A DNA stretch of 64,000 nt from Prado023 sp963774745 (GTDB taxonomy: Bacteria > Actinomycetota > Actinomycetes > S36-B12 > CAIYMF01): the NCBI GenBank assembly GCA_963774745.1, contig CAVZGE010000008.1:81842-145841 (forward strand). Direction: 5' to 3'. A model generated the notes under the pieces. That model was not told where the DNA came from, ran no database searches, and saw nothing but the letters and a program-made list of their open reading frames with translations. The translations under genes and the position numbers were made by a program. This document shows positions 1-10,247 of this stretch, piece by piece (within the stretch, counting starts at the first letter, position 1; every line of letters starts with the position of its first letter).

Positions 1-3000
1 ACCCGGGGCGGTCATCCCCACCACCGACGCGGTGTAGGTGGTGCCCGACCCGGTCACGGTCACCATCTTCGTCCCGCCCGCGGTCCCCGACCGGCGAGAT
101 CGGCACCGGTGAGGCCGGTCACGTCCTCGGAGAAGGTGACGGTGAACTGCACCGGCCCAGCGGAGGCAGGATCGGCCTGCCCGGCAGCCTGCTCGACGGT
201 GACCGTGGGCGCCGGCGGCGACCACCGGACCGTGTTGTCGGTCGAGGTCGAGGCGTCGTTGCCCAGCCCGGTCACCGAAGAGACGGCAGCGTCTTGGGGG
301 AGCGTCAGCACCACGGTGCCGGGTGTGGTCATGCCGGACACCGACGCGGTGTACGTGTCACCGGAACCGGACAGGGTGACGGTCGTGGTGCCGCCAACTG
401 TGCCGCTCACCTCGAAGTCGGCACCGGTGAGCCCGGTGACAGGTTCGGAGAAGGTGACGGTGAACTCGATCGGGCCTACCTCGGCCGGGTCGACCTGCCC
501 AGACTGCCTGTTCAACGGTGACGGTCGGGGCCGGTGGGGCGTAGGTCACTTCGTTGTCCGTGGAGGTTGAGAGCGCGTTGTCCAGCGTGGTCACCGCGGA
601 CTGGGCCGCACCGGGCGGCAGCGACAGTACCACGGTGCCGGGGGTGGTCATCCCGGTCACCGAGGCGGTGTACGTGGTCACCGGACCCGACTGAGGGACA
701 CGGTCGTGCGCCACCGACGGTCGACTTGCTCGTGGTGAAATCCGCCTGGCGACAGTCCGGTGACGGGTTCGGAGAAGACCACGTCGAACTCGATCGGCCC
801 CGACGCGCAGGATCGGCCTGCCCAGAGGCTTGTTCAACGGTCACGGTGGGTGCCGGTGGCGCGTAGGTCACCTCGTTGTCGGCCGAGGTGGAGCGTTTGT
901 TGCCCTCTCCATCGGCTACCGACCTGCCGCATCAGCGAGCACGGTCGAGCGCGACCGTGCCCGGTGTGGTCATCCCAGTCACCTCGACCCGGTACGACGC
1001 GCCTGATCCGGTCAGCGTGTGACCGAGGGTGCCGCCAGCGGTCGGAGCCGAGCGTGGTCAGTCCGGCGCGGTCAGCCCGGTGACGGTCTCGGAGAACTGC
1101 ACGTCGAACACGATCGGACCTGCAGGTGGCGGGATCGGCCTGGGCCGGGTCCTGTTCCACGGTGACGATCGGAGCGGGCGGCAGCCATTCGACGGTGTTG
1201 TCGGTCGAGGTCGACGCCGCGTTGCCGGTCCCGGCCTGCGAGGTGGCCCGGTCGGCAGGCAGGGTGAGCACGACCGAACCCGGTGTGGTCATCCCTGCGA
1301 CCGACGCGGTGTAGGAGGTTCCGGAACCGGACACGGTCACCGCTTGGTGCCCACCGGCGGTTCCCGACACGACGAAGTCCGCACCGGTCAGACCGGTCAC
1401 CGCCTCAGAGAACGTCACGGTGAACACGATCGGGCTCACCTCGGCCGGGTCAGCCTGCGCCGGGTGCCTGGTTCACCGTGACCGCCGGGGGCGGTGCGAA
1501 CGTCACCTCGTTGTCGACCGAGGTGGACAGCTTGTTGCCCTCACCATCGGACACCGCCGCGGCCGAATCAGCGAGCACGGTCAGCACCACCGTTCCCGGT
1601 GTGGTCATGCCCGAGTCACTTCGACCCGATACGACGCGCCCGATCCGCTCAGCGTGGGCGACAAGGGTGCCGCCAGCCGTGCGGTGACCCGAGCGTGGTC
1701 AGACCGGCTGCGCTCAGCCCGGTGACCGTTTCGGAGAACTGCACGTCGAACACGATCGGAGCCGAGCGTCGGCTGGATCAGCCTGGCCGGGGTCCTGCTC
1801 CACCGTCACCGTCGGGGCCGGCGGCAACCACTCGACCGTGTTGTCGGTCGAGGTGGACGCCGCGTTCTGCCCCCCGGTGACCGAGGAGGCAGCGCGCCCG
1901 GCGGGAAGACGTCAGGACCACCGTGCCCGGTGTGGTCATGCCCGCCACCGACGCGGTGTAGGTCGCGCCTGAACCGGAGAGCGACACGCGTCTTGGTTCC
2001 GCCCGCCGTTCCCCGACACGACGAAATCGGCACCGGTCAGACCGGTCACCGCCTCGGAGAAGTCGACGGTGAACACGATCGGGCTCGACTTCGGCCAGGG
2101 TCGACCTGGGCTGGCCCTGCTCCACCGTCACCGTCGGCGGCGGCGGCGGCGACTGCCGTGACGTTCAGGCACCAGCCACCGCGGATCGATCCGACCGTCT
2201 CCGACGGTGTCATCGATCACCCACAGGTTCCATGTTCCGTTCCCGGGAGCGCCAGCGAACGTGCTCAAGGTCGTCGGTCGAACCGCTGGGGGCAGGCGCC
2301 GTCGCAGGGTCCACCGCCTGTCGTTGGTGGCCGGTAGTGCATCAGACGTCGTGGGTGCCGGACTGCCGCGGCAGCATCGTCCAAGGGTCACCGTTGGCCC
2401 CCGGAGACGTGCGGAATCAGCCGACGTCCGACATCAGCACGAGGTTCTTGGCCGGCGCGGGAGCGGACAGCAGCATGTCGAGGTCGTGATGCCGTGTGCT
2501 TGATGTTCTTCAGCGTCGCGGTCACCGAGACCACCTCACCGACACCGGTCACCGAGATCGGGGACGGGTACGGCGACCCGCGGGCCGGATCGGTGGTCGG
2601 CGGACATCGTGATGGGTGCGTGTTGCAGAACTCCTGGGTGACTCGACCGGTGAACGTCACCGAGTTGTCCACCGACGTCGACGCTTCACTGGCACCGCCG
2701 ACGCACCTGTCGCCGCACCCGCAGGCAACGACAGCACGACCGTGCCCGGAGTCGGTCATGCCCGTGACCGACGCGGTGTAGGTCGCACCAGAGCCCGGAG
2801 ACCGACACGCTCTTGGTGCCGAGTGCGGTGCCGCCGACCTACGAAGTCCGACCCGTCCAGACCCGGTGACCGCCGCGGAGAACATCACATCAAACACGAC
2901 CGGTGACGCCGTCGCGGGGTCAGCCTGCCCGGCGCCCTGCTCCACCGTCACCGACAGCGCCGACGTCACCGTCACACACCAACCCCCGATCGAGCCGCCG

Positions 3001-4952
3001 TCAGGATCGGCGTCATCGACCACCCACAGATTCCACGTCCCATCCCCGGGAGTACCAGCGAAGGTGCTCAAGGACGTTGAACCGCTGACAGCGGGCCCTC
3101 CGGGCCAGACGTCAGGGCCGGAGCCGTCGGAGGCGTTCGTCGGCGGGACCGTTCCGGGCTCCCCATTGTCGGAAATCTTCCGCGTCCCATTAGCCCCACC
3201 AACGTCGGACATCAGGATCACGTTCTTCGACGACGTCGGTCCCGACAGCAGAATGTCCAGGTCGGTAGGTGTCCGGGTGGCTGATGTTGTTCAGCGTCAC
3301 GGTCACTGAGACCACCTCGCCGACACCGCGTCACCGAGATCGGCGACGGGTAGGGAGATCGCAGCACCGCTGGTGGGGACCGAGATGGTGTCGTGTTGCA
3401 GAACTCCCGGGTGTCGAGACTCGTTGAACGTCACCGAGTTGTCCACCGACGTCGACGCAGCACTGTCCCTACCGCCGGGACCGGTTGCCGCTCCCGCAGG
3501 CAGCGACAGCACGACCGTGCCGGTGGTCGTCATCCCCGTCACCGACGCGGTGTAGGTCGCACCAGAACCGGACAGCGACACGGACTTGGTGCCACCCGCG
3601 GTACCGCCCACCACGAAGTCCGACGCCTCCAGGCCGGTCACCGGCTCGGAGAACTTCACGTCGAACACGATCGGTGACCCGTTGGTCGGGTCGGCCTGAG
3701 TCGACGACTGCTCCACCGTCACCGTCGGCGCAGGCGGCTGCGAGGTCACAGTTCACACACCAACCGCCGCGATGGAGCCGCCGTCAGGATCGGCGTCATC
3801 GACCACCCACAGATTCCACGTCCCGTTCCCTGGAGTACCAGTGAAGGTGCTCAAGGAAGTTGAACCGCTGACGGCGGGTGCCTCCGGGCCAGAGGTCAGA
3901 GCCGAAGTCGTCGGAGGCGTTGGTCGGCGGGACCGTTCCGGGCTCCCCATTGTCGGAGATCTGTCCGCGTCCCATTGGCCCCACCAACGTCGGACATCAA
4001 GATCACGTTCTTCGACGACGTCGGTCCCGACAGCAGAATGTCCAGATCTCTCGTGTCCGAGTGACTGATGTTGTTCAACGTCACGGTCACTGAGGTCACC
4101 TCCCCGACACCGCTCACCGAGATCGGCGACGGGTAGGGAGATGCAGCGCCGATGGCGGGCACCGAGATGGTCGTCGCGTTGCAGAACTCCTGGGTGACGG
4201 CCGCCGCCTCCACGGCCGCACCGGGCGCTGCTGGCGGGAGGGCCGCCGATCTCGGCATGAGGCTGGGATCGGTGACCGCACGCTCGGACCCGGTGCTGGA
4301 CTCGGGCTGCGTGGCGGACTCCGGCTCCGGTGGTGGACTCCGGCCCCGCGGTGGACTCCGGCTCCGTGGTGGACTCCGGCCCCGTGGTGGACTCGGGCCC
4401 TGTGGTCGCGGGGGACGGGGGCTCCGGGTCCTGCGAGCCGGCCGGCTCGGGCTCGGCGGACCCGCCCACCGCGGCCTCGGTCTCGGGTGCGGGAGCTGGC
4501 GACGCCGGGGCCTCGTAGGTCACCTCGTTGTCCGTCGACGTCGACGCCGCTGTGTCGTCACCGGACAGCGTGGTGGCCGCCCCGTCGGGCAGCGAGAGCA
4601 GCACCGACCCTGACGTGGTCATGCCCGACACCGAAGCCCGGTACGAGGCATCCGATCCGGTCAGCTCCACCGCCAGCGTGCCCCCGGCACTGGAACCAGC
4701 GGTGGAGAAGTCCGAGGCCTCGAGCCCGGACACGGGCTCGGAGAACAGCACGTCGAACACGATCGGGCCGACTGCTGAGGGATCGACCTGGTCCGCACCC
4801 TGCTCCACGGTCACCCCCGCGGGGGTCGCCGAGGCCGGGACCACGGTGAGCGCCCCGATCAGGGCCAGCACCACGACGAACGCTGCCGCGCGCATACCTC
4901 GCCATCGCATTGCCGGCTGCGTCGTGAATGCGGTGGCGGCACTGGCGGTCAT
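1..4952 (-). CDS. Secreted Ig-like / P-domain repeat protein (partial, frameshifted)
   Basis: The gene runs leftward off the window, so its C-terminus is missing. The start is ATG at 4952, with GGAG about 9 nt upstream. A signal peptide follows (RWRG, then a hydrophobic stretch ending VVPASA). Order from the N-terminus: one Ig-like unit (begins near 4805), a Pro/Glu/Ser/Thr linker (about 4515-4215), then three alternations of a P-domain (recognisable by GTWNLWVVDDADPDGGSI) and an Ig-like unit. Seven Ig-like units then follow in tandem at about 320-bp spacing (near 2130, 1805, 1480, 1165, 845, 525, 205). Each unit carries VTVEQ...QADP, FTVTFSEPVTGL and TYTASVSGMTTPGTVVL. P-domains are known as accessory domains of subtilisin-type proteases, but no protease domain is visible. 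The reading frame breaks about ten times, and those I resolved need one base removed, so sequencing error is likely. Role inferred: surface or extracellular adhesin-like protein. Confidence 0.75.
4313..4403 (-). repeat. 18-bp tandem repeat encoding a PEST linker
   Basis: About five copies of an 18-bp unit (GGTGGACTCCGGCYCCGT on the plus strand). On the coding minus strand each copy encodes the hexapeptide TTGPES or a close variant. The array forms the flexible linker between the first Ig-like unit and the first P-domain of the secreted protein. Copies differ by single substitutions. Confidence 0.75.
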
Positions 4953-5136
4953 TGGGGAACTCCGATCACGAAACGGCACGTGCTGCGCGGGGGCAGGCTA
5001 ACCCCGGAAGGCAAGCACCGCCACCGGTCAGGGTGATGTAACGGTTACTCCCAGCACCACACGAGGACGCCATCGGGGCGGCGGTCGCTGGCCCCGTGCC
5101 CCGTGCCCCGCGGGCCCGGCCGGGGCCTGAAGTCGA

Positions 5137-5772
5137 TCAGGTCGGCTGATCGGGGGCCGTCCGGGTGGCGACCAGCCAGATGAACCGCTGCTCGCCCCCG
5201 GTCGGGGTGAGGTGCGTCTCGCGATCCATCGCGACAACGGTGAAGCCCGGGCCGATCGCTGCCCGCAGCTCGTCGTGGCTGTAGCGCTGGACCGGCAGTC
5301 CGGAGCACATCTGCGGGCCATCCTCGGCGAACGTGGCGATGATCACGTGGCCCCCAGGGATCAGGTGCTCACGGACGGTTCGCCAGTAGTGCTGCTGATC
5401 GCCGGGGTCGATCAGGAAGTGGTACGCCGCGCGGTCGTGCCACAGGGCATACGACCTGGTCGGCCGCCAATCGCGCACGTCGGACAGGACCCACGCCACG
5501 GCCGAGTCAGGCACGCGCGCGGCGGCATCGCTGAGCGCTCGCTGGCTGATGTCCACGACCGTGATGTCGGAGAACCCCTCCAGGATCAGTGCGTCAGCCA
5601 GTGTGGAAGCCCCACCGCCCACGTCGACGATCGGGGCCCGCTTGTCCAGGCCCAGGCCGGCGATGAGTCCCATGGACGGTGTCGGGTGCGCCTGGTACCA
5701 CGACACGTTGGTCGCGCCGATGGTGTCGTAGCGATGATCCCAGTACTCGTTGGTGCCCGGACCCGTGGTCAC
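5137..5772 (-). CDS. Class I SAM-dependent methyltransferase
   Basis: A 211-residue protein of typical length for a free-standing class I methyltransferase. The N-terminal YWDHRYDTIG block and the glycine-rich motif I (VDVGGGAS, about residues 48-55) followed by an acidic post-I residue (VVDIS) define the SAM-binding fold. The GTG start at 5772 is preceded by AGGAGG at about 4-5 nt. The substrate cannot be read from the sequence. The gene lies just downstream of acr3 on the same strand, about 110 bp away. A role in metalloid methylation is conceivable, but the cysteine motifs typical of ArsM were not seen. Confidence 0.75.
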   Translation of the reverse strand: MTTGPGTNEYWDHRYDTIGATNVSWYQAHPTPSMGLIAGLGLDKRAPIVDVGGGASTLADALILEGFSDITVVDISQRALSDAAARVPDSAVAWVLSDVRDWRPTRSYALWHDRAAYHFLIDPGDQQHYWRTVREHLIPGGHVIIATFAEDGPQMCSGLPVQRYSHDELRAAIGPGFTVVAMDRETHLTPTGGEQRFIWLVATRTAPDQPT

Positions 5773-5883
5773 GGCCCCTCCTTCGCGTGACGTGTCTGGA
5801 AGCGCCCCGCAGCTCTCGACTATAGGAGGGGGGTGACCAGGAACCGGGGCGGGGCCGTCAGGAATGCGGGCTCGGCCCTGGGA

Positions 5884-6981
5884 TCACCGCCGCCAGGCCA
5901 GCCTTCGGCGCAGCCACAGGGACACGTACACCAGGCCGACCAGGGCGGGGACCTCGATCAGCGGCCCGATCACGCCGGCGAGGGCTTGGCCGGAGGTGAC
6001 GCCCCACACGCCGATGCTCACGGCGATCGCCAGCTCGAAGTTGTTGCCGGCCGCGGTGAACGCCAGCGTGGCGGTCTTCGGGTAGGGCAGGCGGGCGCGG
6101 CGGCCGACGACGAACGAGACGCTCCACATGATCGCGAAGTAGGCCAGCAGCGGGATCGCGATCAGCACGACCGACCACGGGTCGGACGTGATCGCCTCGC
6201 CCTGCAGGGCGAACATCACCACGATGGTGAACAGCAGCCCGTACAGGGCCCACGGTCCGATCCGGGGCAGGAACGTGTGGTCGTACCAGTCCGCACCCTT
6301 GCGTGGTCGCAGGGTTCGGCGGGTCAGGTACCCGGCGGCCAGGGGGATGCCCAGGAAGATCAGCACCGACTTGGTGATGTCCCACGTGGAGAACGTCACG
6401 TCCTCGGTGGGCAGCCCGAGCCAGTCGGGCAGGATCTCCAGGTAGAACGTGCCCAGCAGCGCGTAGCCGAGCACCTGGAACACCGAGTTGATCGCGACCA
6501 GAAGGGCTGCGGCCTCCCGGTCGCCGCAGGCCAGGTCGTTCCAGATCAGCACCATCGCGATGCACCGCGCGAGGCCGATGACGATCAGGCCGGTGCGGAA
6601 CTCCGGGTAGTCGTAGAGGAACACCCAGGCGAGGGTGAACATCAGGGCCGGGCCAATCACCCAGTTGAGCAGCAGGGAGGACCACAGCATCGGCTTGTCG
6701 CCGGTGACCCGGCTCATGTCCTCGTAGTGCACCTTGGCCAGCACCGGGTACATCATCAGCAGCAGCCCGAGGGCGATCGGCAGCGAGGTCTGGCCGATCT
6801 TGACGGCGTCCAGGGCGTCCTGGACGCCGGGCAGCACCCGACCGAGGAGCAGCCCGCCGGCCATCGCCAGCAGGATCCACAGCGGCAGGAAGCGATCCAG
6901 CGTGGACAGCCGGTGCAGGACGTCGGTCTCGACCGGGTCGACCGCCTGCGTGGTGTCGTCCGGGTGTGGTCGGTTGCTCAT
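5884..6981 (-). CDS. acr3: ACR3-family arsenite efflux permease
   Basis: A 365-residue polytopic membrane protein with about ten hydrophobic segments, matching the length and motifs of the ACR3 (BASS-superfamily) arsenite exporters. The conserved cysteine region GLARCIAMVLIWNDLA, where the Cys is needed for arsenite transport in characterised ACR3 proteins, is present near residues 135-150. The C-terminal TLAFTAAGNNFELAIAV block is also diagnostic. Known family role: proton-coupled extrusion of As(OH)3 across the plasma membrane. It is the last gene of a four-gene minus-strand unit (arsR, permease, thioredoxin-like, acr3), with 31 bp between it and the preceding gene. Confidence 0.93.
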   Translation of the reverse strand: MSNRPHPDDTTQAVDPVETDVLHRLSTLDRFLPLWILLAMAGGLLLGRVLPGVQDALDAVKIGQTSLPIALGLLLMMYPVLAKVHYEDMSRVTGDKPMLWSSLLLNWVIGPALMFTLAWVFLYDYPEFRTGLIVIGLARCIAMVLIWNDLACGDREAAALLVAINSVFQVLGYALLGTFYLEILPDWLGLPTEDVTFSTWDITKSVLIFLGIPLAAGYLTRRTLRPRKGADWYDHTFLPRIGPWALYGLLFTIVVMFALQGEAITSDPWSVVLIAIPLLAYFAIMWSVSFVVGRRARLPYPKTATLAFTAAGNNFELAIAVSIGVWGVTSGQALAGVIGPLIEVPALVGLVYVSLWLRRRLAWRR

Positions 6982-7012
6982 CTCGGGAACCCCTCTCCGC
7001 AGTGCGCCGCGG

Positions 7013-7252
7013 TCAGGCCGACGCGGAGAGCAGGGTGGCGATCTCCTTGGCGTCCGGGACGCGGCCGGACACCAGGACCTGCTCGTCGACGACCAGGCCG
7101 GGGGTCTTCATTACCCCGTAGGAGGCGATGTCGCCGAAGTCGGTGACCTTCTCGATGGTGGCCTCCAGGCCGAGGGTCGCCAGGGCGTCCTTGGCGTTGG
7201 CCTCGAGCCGGTGGCAGTTGGCGCAGCCGGAGCCGAGGATCTTGATGATCAT
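7013..7252 (-). CDS. Small thioredoxin-fold redox protein (CANC)
   Basis: A 79-residue protein starting MIIKILGSGCANCHRLE. The CxxC redox pair lies at residues 10-13, and the cis-Pro region MKTPGLVVDEQVLVSG matches the redox-active disulfide protein 2 family. Proteins of this family commonly sit next to ArsP-like permeases. It lies between the ArsP-like permease (30 bp upstream) and acr3 (31 bp downstream), so it is probably co-transcribed. Inferred role: thiol redox or metalloid handing-on to the permease; the real partner is unknown. Confidence 0.85.
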   Translation of the reverse strand: MIIKILGSGCANCHRLEANAKDALATLGLEATIEKVTDFGDIASYGVMKTPGLVVDEQVLVSGRVPDAKEIATLLSASA

Positions 7253-7282
7253 GAGAGGTCCCTTCGTGGGTGGGGTGGCGGG

Positions 7283-8347
7283 TCAGGTGATGGCGCCGGA
7301 TCCGAGGATCGCGTTGAACAGGTAGCCGACGAGGATGATGCCGGTGGCCACGACCCCGACGAACAGCCCGAGCAGCTTGGGCTGCAGGACCCGGCGCAGC
7401 AGGATCATCTCGGGCAGGCTCAGGGCGACGACGGCCATCATGAACGCCAGGACGGTGCCCATCGGCATGCCCTTGCCGTAGAGCACCTCGACCAGGGGCA
7501 TGATCCCGGCGGCGTTGGAGTACAGCGGGACGCCGATCGCCACGGCCACCAGCACGCCGAACGGGTTGTCGGCGTTGGCGTAGGTGGTGAAGAAGTCAGT
7601 GGGCACCCAGCCGTGGATGATCGCCCCGAGGCCGATCCCGACCAGCAGGTAGGGCCAGATCTTGCGCAGGATGGTGCCGACCTCCTCGATCCCCATGCTG
7701 ATCCGCTGGTCGAAGGTCAGCCCGGCTGCCGGGTCGATGGGCTGACCGCGCAGCGTCGTCTCGAACACGAACGGCTCGACCCAGCGCTCGACGTGCAGTC
7801 GGCCCAGGACCCAGCCGGCGACGATCGCGATGCTCACGCCGGCGACCACGTAGATCGCCGCGATCTGCCAGCCGAACAGCGACCAGAGCAGGCCGATGGC
7901 GATCTCGTTGGCGAGCGGGGAGGCGATCAGGAAGCTCAACGTGACCCCGATCGGCACCCCGGCGGCGACGAAGCCGATGAATGCGGGCACCGCGGAGCAG
8001 GAGCAGAACGGGGTGACCACACCCAGCCCGGCGGCCATCACGTTGCCCACGCCCTCGCGCTTGCCGCCGAGCAGGGCGCGGGTGCGCTCCACGCTCATGA
8101 AGGAGCGCAGCACGGTGACCACGAAGATGATCCCGGTCAGGAGCAGGGTGATCTTGACGGTGTCGTAGAGGAAGAAGTGCAGCGTCTCGGTCAGCCGCGC
8201 CTCGGGGTCCATGCCGAACGCGTCGTAGAGCAGCCAGTCCCAGAACGGCAGGTTCAGCGAGTACAGCACCCACCACAGCAGCGCGGCGCCGGCCAGTGCA
8301 CCGACCTGGCCACGGCGGTCGGTGGGCACCCGCTCGAGCACGCTCAT
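7283..8347 (-). CDS. ArsP/DUF318-type permease
   Basis: The ATG at 8347 overlaps the TGA of arsR (ATGA), giving a 354-residue protein. A longer upstream in-frame extension is only the antisense of arsR. About eight to ten membrane segments are seen. The family motif FCSCSAVPAFIGF lies in the first half, and GVPLYSNAAGIMPLVE with ALSLPEMILL in the second. Members are annotated as permeases and, in the ArsP branch, export trivalent organoarsenicals. The neighbouring arsR, CxxC protein and acr3 support a metalloid role. Translational coupling to arsR suggests balanced expression. Confidence 0.85.
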   Translation of the reverse strand: MSVLERVPTDRRGQVGALAGAALLWWVLYSLNLPFWDWLLYDAFGMDPEARLTETLHFFLYDTVKITLLLTGIIFVVTVLRSFMSVERTRALLGGKREGVGNVMAAGLGVVTPFCSCSAVPAFIGFVAAGVPIGVTLSFLIASPLANEIAIGLLWSLFGWQIAAIYVVAGVSIAIVAGWVLGRLHVERWVEPFVFETTLRGQPIDPAAGLTFDQRISMGIEEVGTILRKIWPYLLVGIGLGAIIHGWVPTDFFTTYANADNPFGVLVAVAIGVPLYSNAAGIMPLVEVLYGKGMPMGTVLAFMMAVVALSLPEMILLRRVLQPKLLGLFVGVVATGIILVGYLFNAILGSGAIT

Positions 8348-8685
8348 CTGGAGCAGCTGGACGGGAGGTGCTGGGCGTGGAGTGTCCCGGCGGTCGGCAG
8401 GGCCGCGGCGATCCGGGCGTGCGCGTCGTCGGCGAGGGTGTAGTCGACCCAACGCCCGCGCTTGGCCGCAGTCACCAGACCCGCCTCGCGCAGCACCTTC
8501 AGGTGGTAGGACAGCACATTGGGTGCCACGCCGCCGACCGGCTGCAGGTCGCACACGCACCGGGTTCCCGCCGCCGCCAGCTCGGCCAACAGCCGCCAGC
8601 GGACCGGGTCGGCGGCAACCGCCAGCAGCGCCACCGCATCCGTCTGTTCGGCGGGTGATCTATCCAGCGCCATCGCATCGATCAT
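8344..8685 (-). CDS. arsR: ArsR-family metalloid-responsive repressor
   Basis: A winged-helix repressor of 113 residues when started at ATG 8685 (MIDAMALDRS). A longer in-frame extension exists, but its N-terminus looks non-coding. The HTH has NVLSYHLKVLREAGLV. A Cys-Val-Cys pair (TRCVCDLQ) sits just before it, at the place where many ArsR proteins bind As(III). The C-terminus has a further Cys. It heads the arsenic operon and is expected to be autoregulatory and released by arsenite. The stop overlaps the start of the downstream permease. Confidence 0.9.
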   Translation of the reverse strand: MIDAMALDRSPAEQTDAVALLAVAADPVRWRLLAELAAAGTRCVCDLQPVGGVAPNVLSYHLKVLREAGLVTAAKRGRWVDYTLADDAHARIAAALPTAGTLHAQHLPSSCSR

Positions 8686-8721
8686 GGTTGAAGTGTAGCC
8701 GGGGGTCGCTGGCCCGGGGAT

Positions 8722-8735
8722 GGGCCGAAGGTCCC
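8722..8735. promoter_or_regulatory. DosR/OsdR-like palindrome 1
   Basis: GGGCCGAAGGTCCC, an imperfect inverted repeat in the arsR/V-ATPase intergenic region. It resembles the actinobacterial DevR/DosR/OsdR dormancy-regulator site (GGGNC...GNCCC). It lies about 140 bp before the first ATPase gene. Confidence 0.4.
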
Positions 8736-8794
8736 CTGGGTGACTGCGCGACGGACTCCGCCGAGCCTGCATGCCGGACCGCGTCGGCTGTGTG

Positions 8795-8808
8795 GGGACC
8801 TAAGCCCC
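8795..8808. promoter_or_regulatory. DosR/OsdR-like palindrome 2
   Basis: GGGACCTAAGCCCC, about 66 bp before the first ATPase gene. It fits the DosR-type half-site pair GGGAC...GNCCC with two mismatches to symmetry. Together with palindrome 1, and with a stress protein as last gene of the operon, it suggests hypoxia or dormancy control. Confidence 0.45.
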
Positions 8809-8874
8809 TTACCCCCACCGGCATGGTCGGCCAAGACTTGTCCTGGCGCCCTTCCCTCCAGGGAGGTGAGCGTG

Positions 8875-9315
8875 ATGGGTGTGCGCGACCTGCTGGAACG
8901 GTTCCGGCCGAGCGGCTCGCCCGGGCCCCCGGCGATGTCCGGGGTACCCGCCGACCGCGTCACCGAGCGTTCCGTGGAGCTGGAGCCCGTGTTCGCGCTC
9001 CTGGCCGACGTGCAGGCCGAGGCCGCGCGGATCGGTGCCGATGCCACGCGCGAGGCGCAGCACCGTCGCGAGCGGGCCGCAGAACAGGCACGCGCGATCC
9101 TGGGGGAGGCTCGGCGCCTGTCGGATGCGGAGCGCGCGCGTGCGGCTGCGGCCGCGCAGGCCGGGGCAGCCGAGCAGGTTGGCACCATCCTCAGTGAGGC
9201 GCAGCAGGCGGCCGAGTCCCTGGCCGAGGAGGCCCGCGTGCGCCGGGCCGAACTCGTCGCTGACGTCCTCCGGCACGCCCGCGAGGAGCTGGTGGCCGTG
9301 GGGAGGACGCGATGA
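8875..9315 (+). CDS. V/A-type ATPase peripheral-stalk subunit (H/G-like)
   Basis: The ATG at 8875 lies 8 nt after GGGAGG, giving 146 residues; a longer upstream reading has no support. The protein is almost entirely a charged Ala/Glu/Arg coiled coil (about residues 45-140), the form of subunit H/G of prokaryotic V/A-ATPases, which pairs with subunit E in the peripheral stalk. It is the first gene of the ATPase operon and overlaps the next start by 4 bp. Sequence identity in this subunit is weak, so the call rests on shape and position. Confidence 0.75.
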   Translation: MGVRDLLERFRPSGSPGPPAMSGVPADRVTERSVELEPVFALLADVQAEAARIGADATREAQHRRERAAEQARAILGEARRLSDAERARAAAAAQAGAAEQVGTILSEAQQAAESLAEEARVRRAELVADVLRHAREELVAVGRTR

Positions 9316-10247
9316 GCAACGGCTGGGTGGCTGCCGGGGTGCGTGCGCGGGCGATGTCCCGTCGGCGGGTGGGCGCCTCCGGGGCACGGGACCTCGCCAG
9401 CCGGGCCGGCGTCGCCTCAGCCGTGGCGGCCCTGGCCGAGACGCCCTACGGCCATGACGTGCACCCGGGCATGGACCTCGCCCAGGCACAGCATGCGGTG
9501 GCCGCCACGGTCCTGTGGAACGTGCGCGTCCTGGCCGGCTGGGTGCCGACCGGCTCGGCGCGCGTCCTGCGGCTCCTGGCGCTCGGATTCGAGGTGGCCA
9601 ACATCGATGAGCGGATCCGCGAGATCGAGGGCGGCTCTGTCGACCCGCCGTTCCGGTTGGGGAGCCTGGCCGTCGCCTGGCCCCGGGCTGCACGTGCCGG
9701 ATCCCTGCCCGGGATCCGACAGGTGCTGGCCAGCTCTGCGTGGGGCGACCCCGGGGCGGACACCGCTGCCTCCATCCGGCTGGGCACGCGGCTGTCGTGG
9801 GCGGCCAAGGTGTCGGCAGGAGTCCCTGAGGCCCGCGACTGGGCGTCAGGAGCCGCCGCGCTCCTGGTGGCCCGAGAGGTCCTGGACGGCCGGGGCGATA
9901 CCACCCCCCACGCCGTGCGTGCCGCGACCCGGATCCTCGGCTCACGGTGGACCAGCGCGAGCACCCTACGGGCGTTCGCCGTCTCCCTGCCGCCGGGCGC
10001 CCGGTGGGCTCTGGACGACGTCGAGGTCCCGGCGGACCTGTGGCACGCGGAGGCCCGGTGGTGGAGCCGCCTCGGCTCGGACGGGGCCGTCCTGCTGCGG
10101 CGCCCCGTCACCACACCAGCCCCGGTGATCGGGGCGGTGGCCCTCCTGGGCGTGGACGCCTGGCGGGTCCGGGCCGCCCTCGAGGTGGCGGCCCGCGGTG
10201 GCTCGGGGGCCGCAGGGGTGCTGGAGGTGTTCGATGCCGTGGCGTGA
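9312..10247 (+). CDS. V/A-type ATPase subunit C (d/AC39-like)
   Basis: A 311-residue soluble protein starting at ATG 9312, inside the stop of the preceding gene. Length and helical character fit subunit C/d, the funnel that links the central stalk to the membrane rotor. The segment YGHDVHPGMDLAQAQHAVAATVLWNVRVLAGWVPT resembles the conserved N-terminal region of actinobacterial homologues in its order of residues. It is located between the stalk subunit and subunit I. Its 3' end overlaps the start of subunit I by 14 bp. Confidence 0.75.
   Translation: MSNGWVAAGVRARAMSRRRVGASGARDLASRAGVASAVAALAETPYGHDVHPGMDLAQAQHAVAATVLWNVRVLAGWVPTGSARVLRLLALGFEVANIDERIREIEGGSVDPPFRLGSLAVAWPRAARAGSLPGIRQVLASSAWGDPGADTAASIRLGTRLSWAAKVSAGVPEARDWASGAAALLVAREVLDGRGDTTPHAVRAATRILGSRWTSASTLRAFAVSLPPGARWALDDVEVPADLWHAEARWWSRLGSDGAVLLRRPVTTPAPVIGAVALLGVDAWRVRAALEVAARGGSGAAGVLEVFDAVA

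Noticed and set aside
6734..8443. Open frame of 569 codons on the plus strand
   Set aside because: It is antisense to acr3, the CxxC protein and the ArsP-like permease; its composition (Gly/Asp/His/Gln-rich) is typical of a GC-rich shadow frame.
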